Below the pieces are notes generated by a model. That model was not told where the DNA came from. It did not search any database and saw nothing but the letters and a program-made list of their open reading frames with translations. Position numbers and translations under genes: made by a program. Positions 25,862 to 34,891 of a stretch of DNA of 64,000 bases are shown in pieces (position 1 is the first letter of the stretch; the number at the start of each line of letters is the position of its first letter). Source of the stretch: DATMER01 sp031390755 (GTDB lineage Bacteria; Acidobacteriota; Thermoanaerobaculia; Multivoradales; UBA5704); assembly GCA_031390755.1 (NCBI GenBank), contig JANMTS010000043.1, forward strand, positions 1 to 64,000. The letters are read 5' to 3'.

Positions 25862-26502
25862 CGGTTCGGGTCTCCTGGGGGTATGGCCATCGGGGTCTGG
25901 CCGTTCTTCACGCGGTCACCCTTCTTCACCTGCACGGTGTAGCTCTCGGGCACCAGCAGGTCGACCCGCGACCCGAACTTGATCAGGCCCATGGGCTGGC
26001 CCCGGTGCACGCGGTCTCCCTCTTTCAAATAACAGACCACCCTGCGGGCGAGCAGGCCGGCGATCTGCCGCATGCCCAGATGGTCGCCGTTTGGACGGCG
26101 GAGGACCGTGAGGTGCTTCTCGTTCACATCGCCGGCATCCTCGCGGAAGGCGGCGACCTTCTTGCCCGGGATGTGGCGCGAGGTGACGACCTCGCCCGCG
26201 GCCGGGGCCTTCTGGACGTGGACATCCAGGACGGAGAGGAACGTGACGATCCGGTGGTAGCGGCCGGGGCCGATTTCCGGGTCTTCGATCGTGTCGATCC
26301 GGGTGATCAGGCCGTCGGCCGCCGCCAGGACGACGCCGACATCTCCTTCATACTTGCGCGCGGGGTCCCGGAAGAACAGCAGGACGGCCAGCGCCACGAC
26401 GAGAGCGGTGACGGCCCACCAGGGCCGCTCCCACCAGAAGAGAACCGCCGCCGCGAAGACGAACGGCAGGACAAAGGGCCAGGCTTCCTTGGCGAACGTC
26501 AT
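25858..26502 (-). CDS. psd: Phosphatidylserine decarboxylase proenzyme
   Basis: A 214-residue short-form enzyme that converts phosphatidylserine to phosphatidylethanolamine at the inner membrane. Two N-terminal hydrophobic segments (residues ~7-44) precede the catalytic region. The self-cleavage site that yields the pyruvoyl group is G177-S178 in GLIKFGSRVD, and the conserved FLSVLDVHVQKAP block is present. It is first in the psd-pssA pair and overlaps pssA by four bases. Confidence 0.94.
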   Translation of the reverse strand: MTFAKEAWPFVLPFVFAAAVLFWWERPWWAVTALVVALAVLLFFRDPARKYEGDVGVVLAAADGLITRIDTIEDPEIGPGRYHRIVTFLSVLDVHVQKAPAAGEVVTSRHIPGKKVAAFREDAGDVNEKHLTVLRRPNGDHLGMRQIAGLLARRVVCYLKEGDRVHRGQPMGLIKFGSRVDLLVPESYTVQVKKGDRVKNGQTPMAIPPGDPNR

Positions 26503-26525
26503 CGCAGCGCGGTATCCAGGCCCGG

Positions 26526-26759
26526 TCAGGCCGAAACGCGGCTCTCCTGATGCGTTCGAAGGATGGCTTCCATCTGGTCCTTGAGGGCGAGCTTGTGCAG
26601 CTTGATGCGCTTCTCCTCCGCCTCGTCTTCCTCGGCGGGGGAGGGCTTCTCCTGCAAATCGTGCAATCGCCGCTCGTAGTCCTGGTGCTCGTCGTACAAG
26701 CGGCGGAAGTCGGCGTCCGTCCGGAGCAACTCCTCCTTGAGCTCGTCACGGTTCGGCAT
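26526..26759 (-). CDS. DUF465 (YdcH-like) small coiled-coil protein
   Basis: A 77-residue, highly charged helical protein beginning MPNRDELKEELLRTDADFRR, with LYDEHQDYERRLHDLQ and the end KIKLHKLALKDQMEAIL-like block of DUF465/YdcH proteins (here EEKRIKLHKLALKDQMEAIL). Function is unknown; the family folds as a short helical hairpin. ATG 26759 follows GGAGG at good distance; an upstream ATG would add 14 unlikely residues. It lies 23 bases upstream of psd on the same strand. The 144 bases between it and rimI hold a short hairpin (GCGGGT/ACCCGC) and no gene. Confidence 0.85.
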   Translation of the reverse strand: MPNRDELKEELLRTDADFRRLYDEHQDYERRLHDLQEKPSPAEEDEAEEKRIKLHKLALKDQMEAILRTHQESRVSA

Positions 26760-26903
26760 GTTGGCCTCCTTGAGTCGGGTTGTTGATGCGGGTCGCCGCA
26801 CCCGCCGCAGGCGCGTGGAGCGGCGCGAAAGTGAGGGACGGAAAGGAACGGAACGGCCAGTGGATCGGCAAAATCATGGCTTCCGGAATCAGAATAGCAC
26901 GCC

Positions 26904-27389
26904 TCACAGAGGCAGGGAGAGCACCAGAGCGTCCGTGCCGTCGCGGTAGTAATTGCGCCGCCGGCCGACGCGGGTGAAGCCCAGGGCCTGGTAGAAGGCG
27001 ATGGCGCCCTCGTTGTCCTTGCGCACCTCCAGGAAGCAGGTCTGGGCCTTTTCCTGACGCAGGCGTTGCAGGCCGTTCTCGACCAGCGCCCGGGCCACGC
27101 CGCGGCGGCGCTCCCCGGGGTTCACGGCGAGGCGGAGCATCTCGGCCTCGCCGCCGCCGTGGCGGAAGGCCGCATAGCCCGAGGCCGGCTCGCCGTTCGA
27201 GGTCGCCAGGAGCAGGAAACCCCGCGGATGCGTGAACTCGTAGGCCAGCAGGTCGTAGGGCCAGGGATCGGCGAAGGCGGAGTCTTCCAGCCAGGAGCAA
27301 CGATGCAGGTCTTCCTGCAGGGCCTGGCGGATCAGGAGGTCGGGCAAGGGAGGGGTGGTGGTGTCTGGAGCGGCTGAAGCGGGTTCCAC
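26904..27389 (-). CDS. rimI: Ribosomal-protein-alanine N-acetyltransferase (GNAT)
   Basis: A 161-residue GNAT acetyltransferase. The acetyl-CoA motif reads RLAVNPGERRRGVARALVEN, followed by FLEVRKDNEGAIAFYQALGF and a C-terminal RRRNYYRDGTDALVLSLPL, which matches the RimI pattern (xxNYYxDGxDAxxM). RimI acetylates the N-terminus of S18. It is next to tsaB on the same strand, the usual tsaB-rimI arrangement, separated by a palindromic element. Confidence 0.9.
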   Translation of the reverse strand: MEPASAAPDTTTPPLPDLLIRQALQEDLHRCSWLEDSAFADPWPYDLLAYEFTHPRGFLLLATSNGEPASGYAAFRHGGGEAEMLRLAVNPGERRRGVARALVENGLQRLRQEKAQTCFLEVRKDNEGAIAFYQALGFTRVGRRRNYYRDGTDALVLSLPL

Positions 27390-27455
27390 GCGGCGATCTT
27401 ATGCGAGGAGCGGTCCGGCGGCGAAGTTGATCCCTTCCTCCCTCTCCCCTCAGAC

Positions 27456-27518
27456 TGTAGGGGCAGGTCTTGTGCCTGCCCTCAGCAGTGTGGGGCAACC
27501 ACAAGGGTTGCCCCTACA
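27456..27518. mobile_element. 63-bp palindromic MITE-like element
   Basis: Ends are perfect inverted repeats TGTAGGGGCA and TGCCCCTACA. Inner arms are the left GGCAGGTCTTGTGCCTGCC and right GGGCAACCACAAGGGTTGCC, each a hairpin of its own. No coding capacity. Short elements with TGTAGGGGC...GCCCCTACA ends are known in many bacterial genomes and are probably moved by a transposase encoded elsewhere. It separates tsaB from rimI. Confidence 0.75.
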
Positions 27519-27538
27519 GCGTTCTGGCGCGCAGGCTG

Positions 27539-28225
27539 CTAGGCTTGCGGCCGGAGCCTCGGTTTGGGCGCGGTGACGGCCGGAGGCCGGGCGTAGAGGG
27601 GACGGACGAGGAGGTCCGGGTTCCACTCCAGGCCGGGGTCCGCGGCCAGGCGCACGGCCGTGGCCGCGAGCGGTCCGGCCTCCAGCAGGCGGAGCCAGGG
27701 AGGCAGGTCCGGCGCGGCGAGGCGGGAGACTCCGAAGCCCACGATCGTTGCCGGGGGTTCCGGAACCAGACAGTGGAGAGAGGCCCCGGGAACGAGGTCC
27801 ATCTCGCCCAGCGGCCGGCCGTGACGGAACGCCTGCGCGCTCCACTCGCCGCGCAGGGCATCGACGACGGCGACGAGGGTGCCCTCGCCCTCGGGTTCCT
27901 GCTCTCCGGCCCAGGCGGCGAGCACCCGCAGCGTGGGCAGCGCCGTGGCCTTGACGCCGAGCGCCTGGTGCAGGCCGAGCACCGTGGCCAGGGCCACGCG
28001 CAGACCCGTGAAGCTGCCCGGTCCGCGCAGGGCCACGGCGCCGGTCAGGTCCGCGGGCCGGGCTCCGGCCTCCTCGAGCACCTCGGCGATCATGTCCATC
28101 AGGCGGCCGGAGGAGCGCTCGATCTCGGACGAGCGCTCGGCCACGGCCGGGCCGCCGCGCCCCACGGCCACGCTCACCCGCGGGGAGGCGGCGTCGACGG
28201 CGAGGAGCAGGGTCGGTTTTTCCAT
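27539..28225 (-). CDS. tsaB: tRNA threonylcarbamoyladenosine biosynthesis protein TsaB
   Basis: A 228-residue ASKHA-fold scaffold protein that works with TsaD and TsaE in making t6A37 of ANN-reading tRNAs. It begins MEKPTLLLAVDAASPRVSVA and has the family block GAVALRGPGSFTGLRVALAT. ATG 28225 gives the normal length. Divergent from mutS across 45 bases, which must hold both promoters; only a weak TATACT box is seen. Confidence 0.93.
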   Translation of the reverse strand: MEKPTLLLAVDAASPRVSVAVGRGGPAVAERSSEIERSSGRLMDMIAEVLEEAGARPADLTGAVALRGPGSFTGLRVALATVLGLHQALGVKATALPTLRVLAAWAGEQEPEGEGTLVAVVDALRGEWSAQAFRHGRPLGEMDLVPGASLHCLVPEPPATIVGFGVSRLAAPDLPPWLRLLEAGPLAATAVRLAADPGLEWNPDLLVRPLYARPPAVTAPKPRLRPQA

Positions 28226-28270
28226 GGCGAGGCGGAAGTATAGACGGACGCGCGGATATACTCCCTTTCC

Positions 28271-30976
28271 ATGTCGGCTCCCGTCTTGGCGAACCTGTCT
28301 CTCGGCTCTCTCACGCCCATGATGCGCCAGTACCTGGAGGTCAAGGCGGCGCATCCGGACTCGCTGGTGATGTACCGCATGGGCGATTTCTACGAAATGT
28401 TCTTCGACGACGCCCGAGCCGCGGCGCCGATCCTCGAGGTGCAGCTTACGGCGCGCCAGCGCGGCACCGAGAACGAGACCCCGATGTGCGGGATTCCGCA
28501 TCATGCGCTGGAGGGCTACCTCGCCAAGCTGATCGGCGCCGGGCTGAAAGTCGCGATCTGCGACCAGGTCGAAGACCCGGCCCAGGCCAAGGGGCTGGTG
28601 CGCCGCGAGGTGACCCGGGTGGTGACGCCCGGCACGGTCAGCGATCCCGCGCTGCTCGACGGCAAGGAGGAGAACTTTCTCGCCGGCCTGACCTGGGACT
28701 GCGAGAAGGGCGGCGCGGGCGCGTTCCTCGACCTGTCGACCGGGCACTTCTTCGTCCGCCGCTGGGCGAGCCTTGAAGAAGGGGTGGACGACCTCGCGCT
28801 GCTCCGGCCGCGGGAGGTGCTGTTCCACTCCGACCGCGGCGAGGATGGCTTCCCCATGGAGATTCGGGAGTGGGCCGAGCGCGAATGCCCCTGCCGCACG
28901 CCGCTCGTCGGAGACCGCCTCTACGATCCGCGGCGCGCGGAGGATCTGCTGGCGCGGCAGTTCGGCGTCGGCACCCTGCGCGGCTTCGGCCTCGTCGAAG
29001 GCGAGCCGGCGATTCGCGCCGCGGCCGCGGCCCTGGCCTACGCCCAGGAGACCCAGAAGAGCCTGCTCTCCCACGTGCGCGGCGTGGTGGTGCGGGAAGC
29101 CCGGGACCGCATGGTGCTCGACGCCGCCACCCTGGCCAACCTGGAGGTCTTCCGGCCGCAGCGGGCCGACATCCACGGCGGCCCCCGCAAGCGCACGACG
29201 CTCCTGTCGGTCCTCGACCGCACGGTGACTCCACCGGGGGGAAGGACGCTCCGGGAGTGGCTGCGGCGGCCCCTGGTCGACCCGCTGGCGGTGAGCGAGC
29301 GCCATCAGGCGGTGGGCGAGCTGGTGGGGGACAACCCGCGCCGCGAGCGGATCCGCGAGCGCCTGGCGCGGATCGGCGACCCCGAGCGCATCCTGTCCCG
29401 CGCGGTGCTCGGCACGCTGACTCCGCGCGAAGCCGGAGCGCTGCGCGACGGTCTCGCCGAGGTGCCGGGCATCCTGGCGGAGCTGGCGCCCGTGGACGGT
29501 TTTGTCCTGGATGGGATCGACCGGGGACTCCTGTCGGCGATCGCCGCCGTGGACCCGCTCGCGGGCCTGCACGCGGAGCTGGCGCGGATGCTGGAGGAGT
29601 CGCCGGCTCCGACGCTCAACGAGGGCGGCGTGATCGCGGAGGGCGTCGACGAGGAGCTGGACCGCTACCGCTCGCTCACCCGCGACAGCAAGCGGCACAT
29701 CCTGGCCCTGGAGATCCGCGAGCGCGAGCGCACCGGCATCCCGTCGCTCAAGATCCGCTTCAACCGGGTCTTCGGCTACTACCTGGAAGTCACCAAGGCC
29801 AACCAGCAGCGGGTGCCGGCGGACTACATCCGCAAGCAGACCCTGGTCAACGCCGAGCGCTACGTCACGCCGGAGATCAAGGAGCTGGAGGAGCAGATCC
29901 TCTCAGCCGAGGAGCGCCAGGTCGAGCTGGAGCAGAAGCACTTCCTGGCGCTCACCGCGAAGATCGCGGCGGAGGCCCCGGGGCTCACCGACCTCGCCGC
30001 GGCCCTGGGCTCGCTCGACGCCCTGGCCTCGTTCGCGGAAGCCGCGGCGCGCCACCGCTACGTGCGCCCGGTCATGGGGCCGGCCGGCAGCCGGCTCGCG
30101 ATCCGGGAGGGGCGCCACCCCGTCGTCGAGCTGGCGAGCCGCGACACGTTCGTGCCCAACGACGCCGATCTCGACAACGACGGCCCGAAAGAGACCGGCG
30201 GCGCCGGAATCGTCCTGCTCACCGGTCCGAACATGGGCGGCAAGTCGACCTACCTGCGGCAGGTGGCGCTGATCGTCCTCATGGCCCAGGCCGGCAGCTT
30301 CGTGCCCGCGGACTCCGCCGAGATCGGCGTCATGGACCGGATCTTCACCCGGGTCGGCGCCTCCGACGACCTGGCGCGCGGCGAGTCCACCTTCATGGTC
30401 GAGATGATCGAGACCGCGAACATCCTGCGCCATGCCACCGAGCACAGCCTGGTCATCCTGGACGAGGTCGGGCGCGGCACGGCCACCTTCGACGGTCTGT
30501 CCCTCGCCTGGGCGATCGTCGAGCACCTGCACGAGCACCGCCGGCCGAAGACCCTGTTCGCCACCCACTACCACGAGCTGACCGAGCTCGCGACCCTGCT
30601 GCCGCGGGTGGTCAACCGCACCCTGGCGGTCAAGGAGTGGGACGACCGCATCGTCTTCCTGCGCCGGGTGGTGCCGGGCGCGGCCGACAAGTCCTACGGC
30701 CTGCACGTGGCGCGGCTCGCCGGCCTGCCCGCCGCGGTCATCGAGCGGGCCGGCGAGATCCTCGAAAACCTGGAGGCGCTGGAGTACGACCCCGCGGGCA
30801 AGCCGCGGCTCGCGAAGGGGAGCGGCGCGCCGGAGACTCCGCAGCCGGCCCAGCTCGCGCTGTTTGCGCCGCCGGACCAAGTCGTCGCCTCGATTCTGAA
30901 AGATCTGGATATTGAGAGATTGACACCGATTGCGGCTTTGAACCTGCTCCATAGTCTAAAATCACGGCTTGTCTGA
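28271..30976 (+). CDS. mutS: DNA mismatch repair protein MutS
   Basis: A 901-residue mismatch-recognition ATPase. The mismatch-wedge motif is GDFYEMF at ~residue 38. The ATPase domain has Walker A TGPNMGGKST, Walker B VILDEVGRGTATFDGLSLAW and the ATHYHELTEL block. Near the C-terminus AQLALFAPP fits a beta-clamp-binding motif. Length and domain order match bacterial MutS1. nagZ begins 16 bases after the stop. Confidence 0.96.
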   Translation: MSAPVLANLSLGSLTPMMRQYLEVKAAHPDSLVMYRMGDFYEMFFDDARAAAPILEVQLTARQRGTENETPMCGIPHHALEGYLAKLIGAGLKVAICDQVEDPAQAKGLVRREVTRVVTPGTVSDPALLDGKEENFLAGLTWDCEKGGAGAFLDLSTGHFFVRRWASLEEGVDDLALLRPREVLFHSDRGEDGFPMEIREWAERECPCRTPLVGDRLYDPRRAEDLLARQFGVGTLRGFGLVEGEPAIRAAAAALAYAQETQKSLLSHVRGVVVREARDRMVLDAATLANLEVFRPQRADIHGGPRKRTTLLSVLDRTVTPPGGRTLREWLRRPLVDPLAVSERHQAVGELVGDNPRRERIRERLARIGDPERILSRAVLGTLTPREAGALRDGLAEVPGILAELAPVDGFVLDGIDRGLLSAIAAVDPLAGLHAELARMLEESPAPTLNEGGVIAEGVDEELDRYRSLTRDSKRHILALEIRERERTGIPSLKIRFNRVFGYYLEVTKANQQRVPADYIRKQTLVNAERYVTPEIKELEEQILSAEERQVELEQKHFLALTAKIAAEAPGLTDLAAALGSLDALASFAEAAARHRYVRPVMGPAGSRLAIREGRHPVVELASRDTFVPNDADLDNDGPKETGGAGIVLLTGPNMGGKSTYLRQVALIVLMAQAGSFVPADSAEIGVMDRIFTRVGASDDLARGESTFMVEMIETANILRHATEHSLVILDEVGRGTATFDGLSLAWAIVEHLHEHRRPKTLFATHYHELTELATLLPRVVNRTLAVKEWDDRIVFLRRVVPGAADKSYGLHVARLAGLPAAVIERAGEILENLEALEYDPAGKPRLAKGSGAPETPQPAQLALFAPPDQVVASILKDLDIERLTPIAALNLLHSLKSRLV

Positions 30977-30992
30977 GGGAGGGGCCAGCCGA

Positions 30993-32063
30993 ATGAGTGC
31001 CGCCGACCAGATCTTTGTAGGAATCCCGGGACCCGAGCTCGACGCCGACACCATTGCTCTGCTCAGCGAGCACCGGCCGGGCGGAGTCGTCTTCTTCAAG
31101 CGCAACATCCAGGACCCCGGCCAGTTCGGGGAGCTTGTCGCCGCCGTGCGCGGCCTTCTTCCGGAAGCCATGCTGTGCCTCGACGCCGAGGGCGGCAAGG
31201 TGGACCGCCTCAAGGACGTGGTGGGGCCGACGCCGGCCGCGACCCTGCTGGCGAAGCGTCCGCCGAACCTGTCGCTCCAGGCCGGCCTGTGGATCGCGCA
31301 GTCGATGCGGCTGTTCGATCTGGACGTCAACTTCGCCCCGGTGGTGGATCTCAACCGGGGAGCGGCGGACAACGCGCTGGACGACCGCTATCTGGGGGTG
31401 ACTCCGGGAGAGGTGACGCCGCGCGCCCGCGCTTTCGTCCGCGGCCTGCACATGGGAGGGGTGGGCGCCTGTCTCAAGCACTTTCCCGGCCTCGGGGGCG
31501 CGCCGGCCGACACCCATCACAAGGTCGCGACCGTCACCCAGGGCGTGAACGCCCTCCAGGCCGACCTCGACCCCTTCGATGCGCTGGTGCGGCTGGCCGG
31601 CTCGACCATGGTGGGGCATGCGATCTATCCGGCCTACGATCCGGAAGGGCGTCCGGCCACGCTGTCGCCGCCGATCATCGGGGGGCTGCTGCGGATGCGG
31701 CTGCGGTTCGACGGACTCTGCTTCAGCGACGACCTGGAGATGAAGGCGCTGGACGACTGGGGCAACCTGGCCGAGCGCTCGGCGCTCTCCTTCGCCGCGG
31801 GCTGCGACGTGCTGCTCCTCTGCCACACCCTGGAGGCCCTGCCCGAGGTCGCGGCGCGCCTTGAGGACGATCCCGATCTGGAGCCGCGCCGCGTCGAGGC
31901 GCATCGCCGGCTGGAGACCTACCGCCAGCGCCTCCGGACGCTGCGCTCGTCCCGCGATTATCTCAATCTGATGAAGGACGGCGAGGGCGGAGTGGAAGAG
32001 CGCCTGGCGAAGATCCGGTCCGCGTTCTCCCAGCTGATGGAAGGCGTCGAGCCCGTTTTCTGA
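30993..32063 (+). CDS. nagZ: Beta-N-acetylhexosaminidase, glycoside hydrolase family 3
   Basis: A 356-residue GH3 enzyme of the NagZ type, which removes GlcNAc from anhydro-muropeptides in cell-wall recycling. LCLDAEGGKVDRLKD corresponds to the substrate loop, KHFPGLGGAPADTHHKVATV contains the catalytic His/Asp loop, and FSDDLEMKAL carries the nucleophile Asp. ATG 30993 is chosen because GAGGGAGGGG lies eight bases upstream; a TTG at 30969 inside mutS is less likely. Probably cytoplasmic, as no signal peptide is seen. Confidence 0.88.
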   Translation: MSAADQIFVGIPGPELDADTIALLSEHRPGGVVFFKRNIQDPGQFGELVAAVRGLLPEAMLCLDAEGGKVDRLKDVVGPTPAATLLAKRPPNLSLQAGLWIAQSMRLFDLDVNFAPVVDLNRGAADNALDDRYLGVTPGEVTPRARAFVRGLHMGGVGACLKHFPGLGGAPADTHHKVATVTQGVNALQADLDPFDALVRLAGSTMVGHAIYPAYDPEGRPATLSPPIIGGLLRMRLRFDGLCFSDDLEMKALDDWGNLAERSALSFAAGCDVLLLCHTLEALPEVAARLEDDPDLEPRRVEAHRRLETYRQRLRTLRSSRDYLNLMKDGEGGVEERLAKIRSAFSQLMEGVEPVF

Positions 32064-32075
32064 CAAGGAGGCGCA

Positions 32076-33863
32076 ATGCCCGGCAAGCCCGAGACCGTGT
32101 TCGAGGTTCTGGACCGCACCGCCCGCTCCCATGGCGACCGTCCCGCCATGAAGGCCAAGCGGGGAGACAGCTGGCAGACCACATCCTGGAAGGACTACCG
32201 CGACCAGGCCCGGCTCGCGGCCCGCGGCTTCATCCGCCTGGGCCTCCAGCGCGGCCAGGGCGTCGCGATCATGGGCTACAACCGCCCGGAGTGGTTCCTG
32301 GCCGACATCGGCGCGATCCTGGCCGGCGGCTTTCCGGCGGGCATCTACATCACCAGCACCGCGGAGCAGTGCCAGTACATCGCCGGCCACGCCGACGCCG
32401 CGGTCGCCGTGCTGGAGAACGAGCAGTACCTCAAGGTCTTCCTCCCCCTGCGCAGCCGCCTGCCGCAGCTCAAGGCGATCGTCCTGATGGATGGGGGGGA
32501 CAACCAGGGGGACAACCAGGGCATCTACTCCTGGAGCCAGCTCCTCGCCCTGGGCGCCGAGACCCCGGAGTCCGACCTCCAGGCCCGGCTCGACGCGCAG
32601 AAGCCCGAGGACGTCTGCACGCTCATCTACACCTCCGGCACCACCGGCCCGCCGAAGGCCGTCATGCTCACCCACGACAACGTCACCTGGACCTCGGCCC
32701 GGGTCGCCGAGGCCTACAAGGTCAACGACCGGGACGACCTGCTGAGCTACCTGCCGCTCAGCCACATCGCCGAGCAGGTCGTCTCCCTCCACTCGCCCAT
32801 GTCCGTCGGAGCCTGCTCCTGGTTCGCGGAGGGGATGGAGAAGCTGGCGGACAACCTGCGCGAGGTCCGGCCGCAGTTCTTCTTCGCCGTGCCCCGCGTG
32901 TGGGAGAAGATGCAGGCGGGCATCCAGGCCGCCGGTGCGAAGAATCCGCCGCTCAAGAAGAAGATCGCGGCCTGGGCGCGCGGCCTCGGTCTCCAGGCCG
33001 GCGAGGCGCTGGAAGCCGGGCGCGGCGGCAAGCCGCTGTTCTACGGCCTGGCCCACAAGCTGGTCTTCTCGAAGGTCCGGGAGCGGCTGGGGCTCGACCG
33101 GGCGCGGGTCTGCGCCACGTCGACCGCGCCGATCTCGCCGGACACGCTGCGCTTCTTCCTGAGCCTCGGCATCCCGATCATGGAGGTCTACGGGATGAGC
33201 GAGTGCACGGGGCCGGCGACGTTCTCGACGATCGACCGCTTCCGCCTCGGCTCCGTCGGCTTCACCATCGCGGGCACCGAGATCGCCATCGCCGGGGACG
33301 GCGAGGTGATGATGCGCGGCCGGCACGTCTTCCCCGGCTACTACAAGAACGAGGAGGCCACCCGGGAGACCGTGGACGCCGAGGGCTGGCTGCACTCCGG
33401 CCACATCGGCCAGCTCGACGACAAGGGATTCCTGCGCATCACCGACCGCAAGAAGGAGCTGATCATCACCTCCGGCGGCAAGAACGTCGGGCCGCAGATC
33501 CTGGAGAACAAGCTCAAGCAGATCCCGGTGGTGTCGCAGGCCGTGGTGCTCGGCGACCGCCGCAACTACCTGGCGGCGCTGCTGACGCTCGATCCGCTCC
33601 AGGCCGCGGCCGCGGCCGAAGCCGCCGGCAGCCCGCAGCGCGAGCCCGCGGGCCTGGCCGAGTGCCCGATCTTCAAGGCCTGGCTGGAGAAGCGGGTGGA
33701 GGAGATCAACCAGACCCTGGCCCGCTACGAAACCATCAAGCGGTTCAAGATCCTGCCGCGCGAGCTGAGCATCGAGGCCGGGGAGCTGACGCCCACCCTC
33801 AAGCTGAAGCGGCGGGTGATCCACGAGAACCACGCCGACGAGATCGAGCGTCTGTACTCGTAG
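32076..33863 (+). CDS. Long-chain acyl-CoA synthetase (AMP-forming)
   Basis: A 595-residue adenylate-forming enzyme of the FadD15/ACSL-like group. The ATP motif is TLIYTSGTTGPPKAVMLTHD, then YLPLSHIAEQVVSLHSP, and the adenylate motif YGMSECTGPATFS; the C-terminal hinge has ITDRKKELIITSGGKNVGPQ. It would activate free fatty acids for breakdown or phospholipid synthesis. The start has AAGGAGG upstream. Near residue 140 a short tandem duplication gives GDNQGDNQG. It follows nagZ by 12 bases. Confidence 0.9.
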   Translation: MPGKPETVFEVLDRTARSHGDRPAMKAKRGDSWQTTSWKDYRDQARLAARGFIRLGLQRGQGVAIMGYNRPEWFLADIGAILAGGFPAGIYITSTAEQCQYIAGHADAAVAVLENEQYLKVFLPLRSRLPQLKAIVLMDGGDNQGDNQGIYSWSQLLALGAETPESDLQARLDAQKPEDVCTLIYTSGTTGPPKAVMLTHDNVTWTSARVAEAYKVNDRDDLLSYLPLSHIAEQVVSLHSPMSVGACSWFAEGMEKLADNLREVRPQFFFAVPRVWEKMQAGIQAAGAKNPPLKKKIAAWARGLGLQAGEALEAGRGGKPLFYGLAHKLVFSKVRERLGLDRARVCATSTAPISPDTLRFFLSLGIPIMEVYGMSECTGPATFSTIDRFRLGSVGFTIAGTEIAIAGDGEVMMRGRHVFPGYYKNEEATRETVDAEGWLHSGHIGQLDDKGFLRITDRKKELIITSGGKNVGPQILENKLKQIPVVSQAVVLGDRRNYLAALLTLDPLQAAAAAEAAGSPQREPAGLAECPIFKAWLEKRVEEINQTLARYETIKRFKILPRELSIEAGELTPTLKLKRRVIHENHADEIERLYS

Positions 33864-33975
33864 GCATGTTATCCTTGTCGTGGAAGAGGAACGGGCGCGG
33901 ACCGAGCCTCTTCCGAATCGCGTCAAAGTGCGATAGGATTCCCTGAGAACGACTCGACTCCAACGGGAGACTGCC

Positions 33976-34776
33976 ATGGGCCAGCCCGCCTTCAAGGCGC
34001 TCGATCTTCCCTTCGAGCTCGTCGTCAAAGACGGGATCCCGATGGACCACTTTCTCGACCCGATTCAACTGGCCCTGTTCCGCGATGTCGTCCACCAGCT
34101 CATGGCGGAGCGTGGGAGGATCGACTACTGCATCGGCGGCAACAACTTCGTCTACTACTCGATCGAGCAGGCCCGCGACGTGGCTCGGGGCCGCCCCTAC
34201 TTCCGGGGGCCTGACCTCTTCTTCGTCGACCGCGTACCGCAGCGGCCGCGCAAGGCCTGGGTCTCCTGGGAGGAAGGCGGGAGGCTGCCCGACCTGATCG
34301 TCGAGCTGCTGTCTCCCTCGACCGAGTCGATCGACCGCGGGGAGAAGATGGACCTGTATGCCCGTGTGTTCCGCACCCGGGAGTACTACCTGTTCGACTT
34401 CGACACGTCGACCCTGGAGGCCTACCGGCTGTCCGGTCTGGCCTACAGGCCCGTGAAGCCCAATCGCAACGGGCGCTTCCATAGCGACGTGCTCGGGGCT
34501 GAGATGGGTGTGTGGCACGGTGTCGTTTCACAACAGGAGTCCGGCTGGATTCGCCTGTACCATCCCGACGGCAGCCTCGCTCCGACGGCCGCCGAGGCGG
34601 AACGCCGGCACACCGAAGCCGAGCGCCGGTATGCCGAAGCCGAGCGGCAGAGAGCCGAAGCCGAGCGGCAGAGAGCCGACTCGGAAAGGCGCCGGGCGGA
34701 GGCCGCCGAAGCCGAGTTGGCGAGGCTGCGCGGCTCTCTGAATGCGCTGGACCCGAACCGGGCCTCCGATCGCTGA
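33976..34776 (+). CDS. Uma2-like protein with coiled-coil tail
   Basis: 266 residues. The N-terminal ~200 residues follow the larger Uma2 form: YFRGPDLFFVDRVPQRPRKA, then LPDLIVELLSPSTESIDRGE, KMDLYARVFRTREYYLFDFD. The last ~60 residues are a charged heptad coiled coil (TEAERRYAEAERQRAEAERQ and onward), encoded by six 21-bp units, two of them identical. The tail could mediate oligomerisation. ATG 33976 is chosen at MGQPAFKALD. It stands alone between the acyl-CoA synthetase and the amidase gene. Function is unknown. Confidence 0.85.
   Translation: MGQPAFKALDLPFELVVKDGIPMDHFLDPIQLALFRDVVHQLMAERGRIDYCIGGNNFVYYSIEQARDVARGRPYFRGPDLFFVDRVPQRPRKAWVSWEEGGRLPDLIVELLSPSTESIDRGEKMDLYARVFRTREYYLFDFDTSTLEAYRLSGLAYRPVKPNRNGRFHSDVLGAEMGVWHGVVSQQESGWIRLYHPDGSLAPTAAEAERRHTEAERRYAEAERQRAEAERQRADSERRRAEAAEAELARLRGSLNALDPNRASDR
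34591..34716 (+). repeat. Six 21-bp units coding the Uma2 coiled coil
   Basis: Units start at 34591, 34612, 34633, 34654, 34675 and 34696. Units 3 and 4 are identical (GCCGAAGCCGAGCGGCAGAGA), showing recent duplication; the others are diverged. Here the period is explained by heptad coding, but it shares length with the noncoding arrays. Confidence 0.85.
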
Positions 34777-34891
34777 TCAGCTCCCGTCAGAGAAATCCTT
34801 TTCCTCGCCTCACCTTGCAAGACCGTGCCCCGGCACGGTCTTTGCGGTTGCCTTCAACCGGCCTCCGCGGCTAAACTGTCACTTCAAGGTC

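Noticed and set aside
28226..28270. Promoter with TATACT before mutS
   Set aside because: No matching -35 box and too close to the start codon.
30738..34028. A 1,096-codon open frame on the minus strand across mutS end, nagZ and the acyl-CoA synthetase
   Set aside because: Three well-recognised genes lie on the plus strand with ribosome-binding sites; the long minus frame comes from codon bias.
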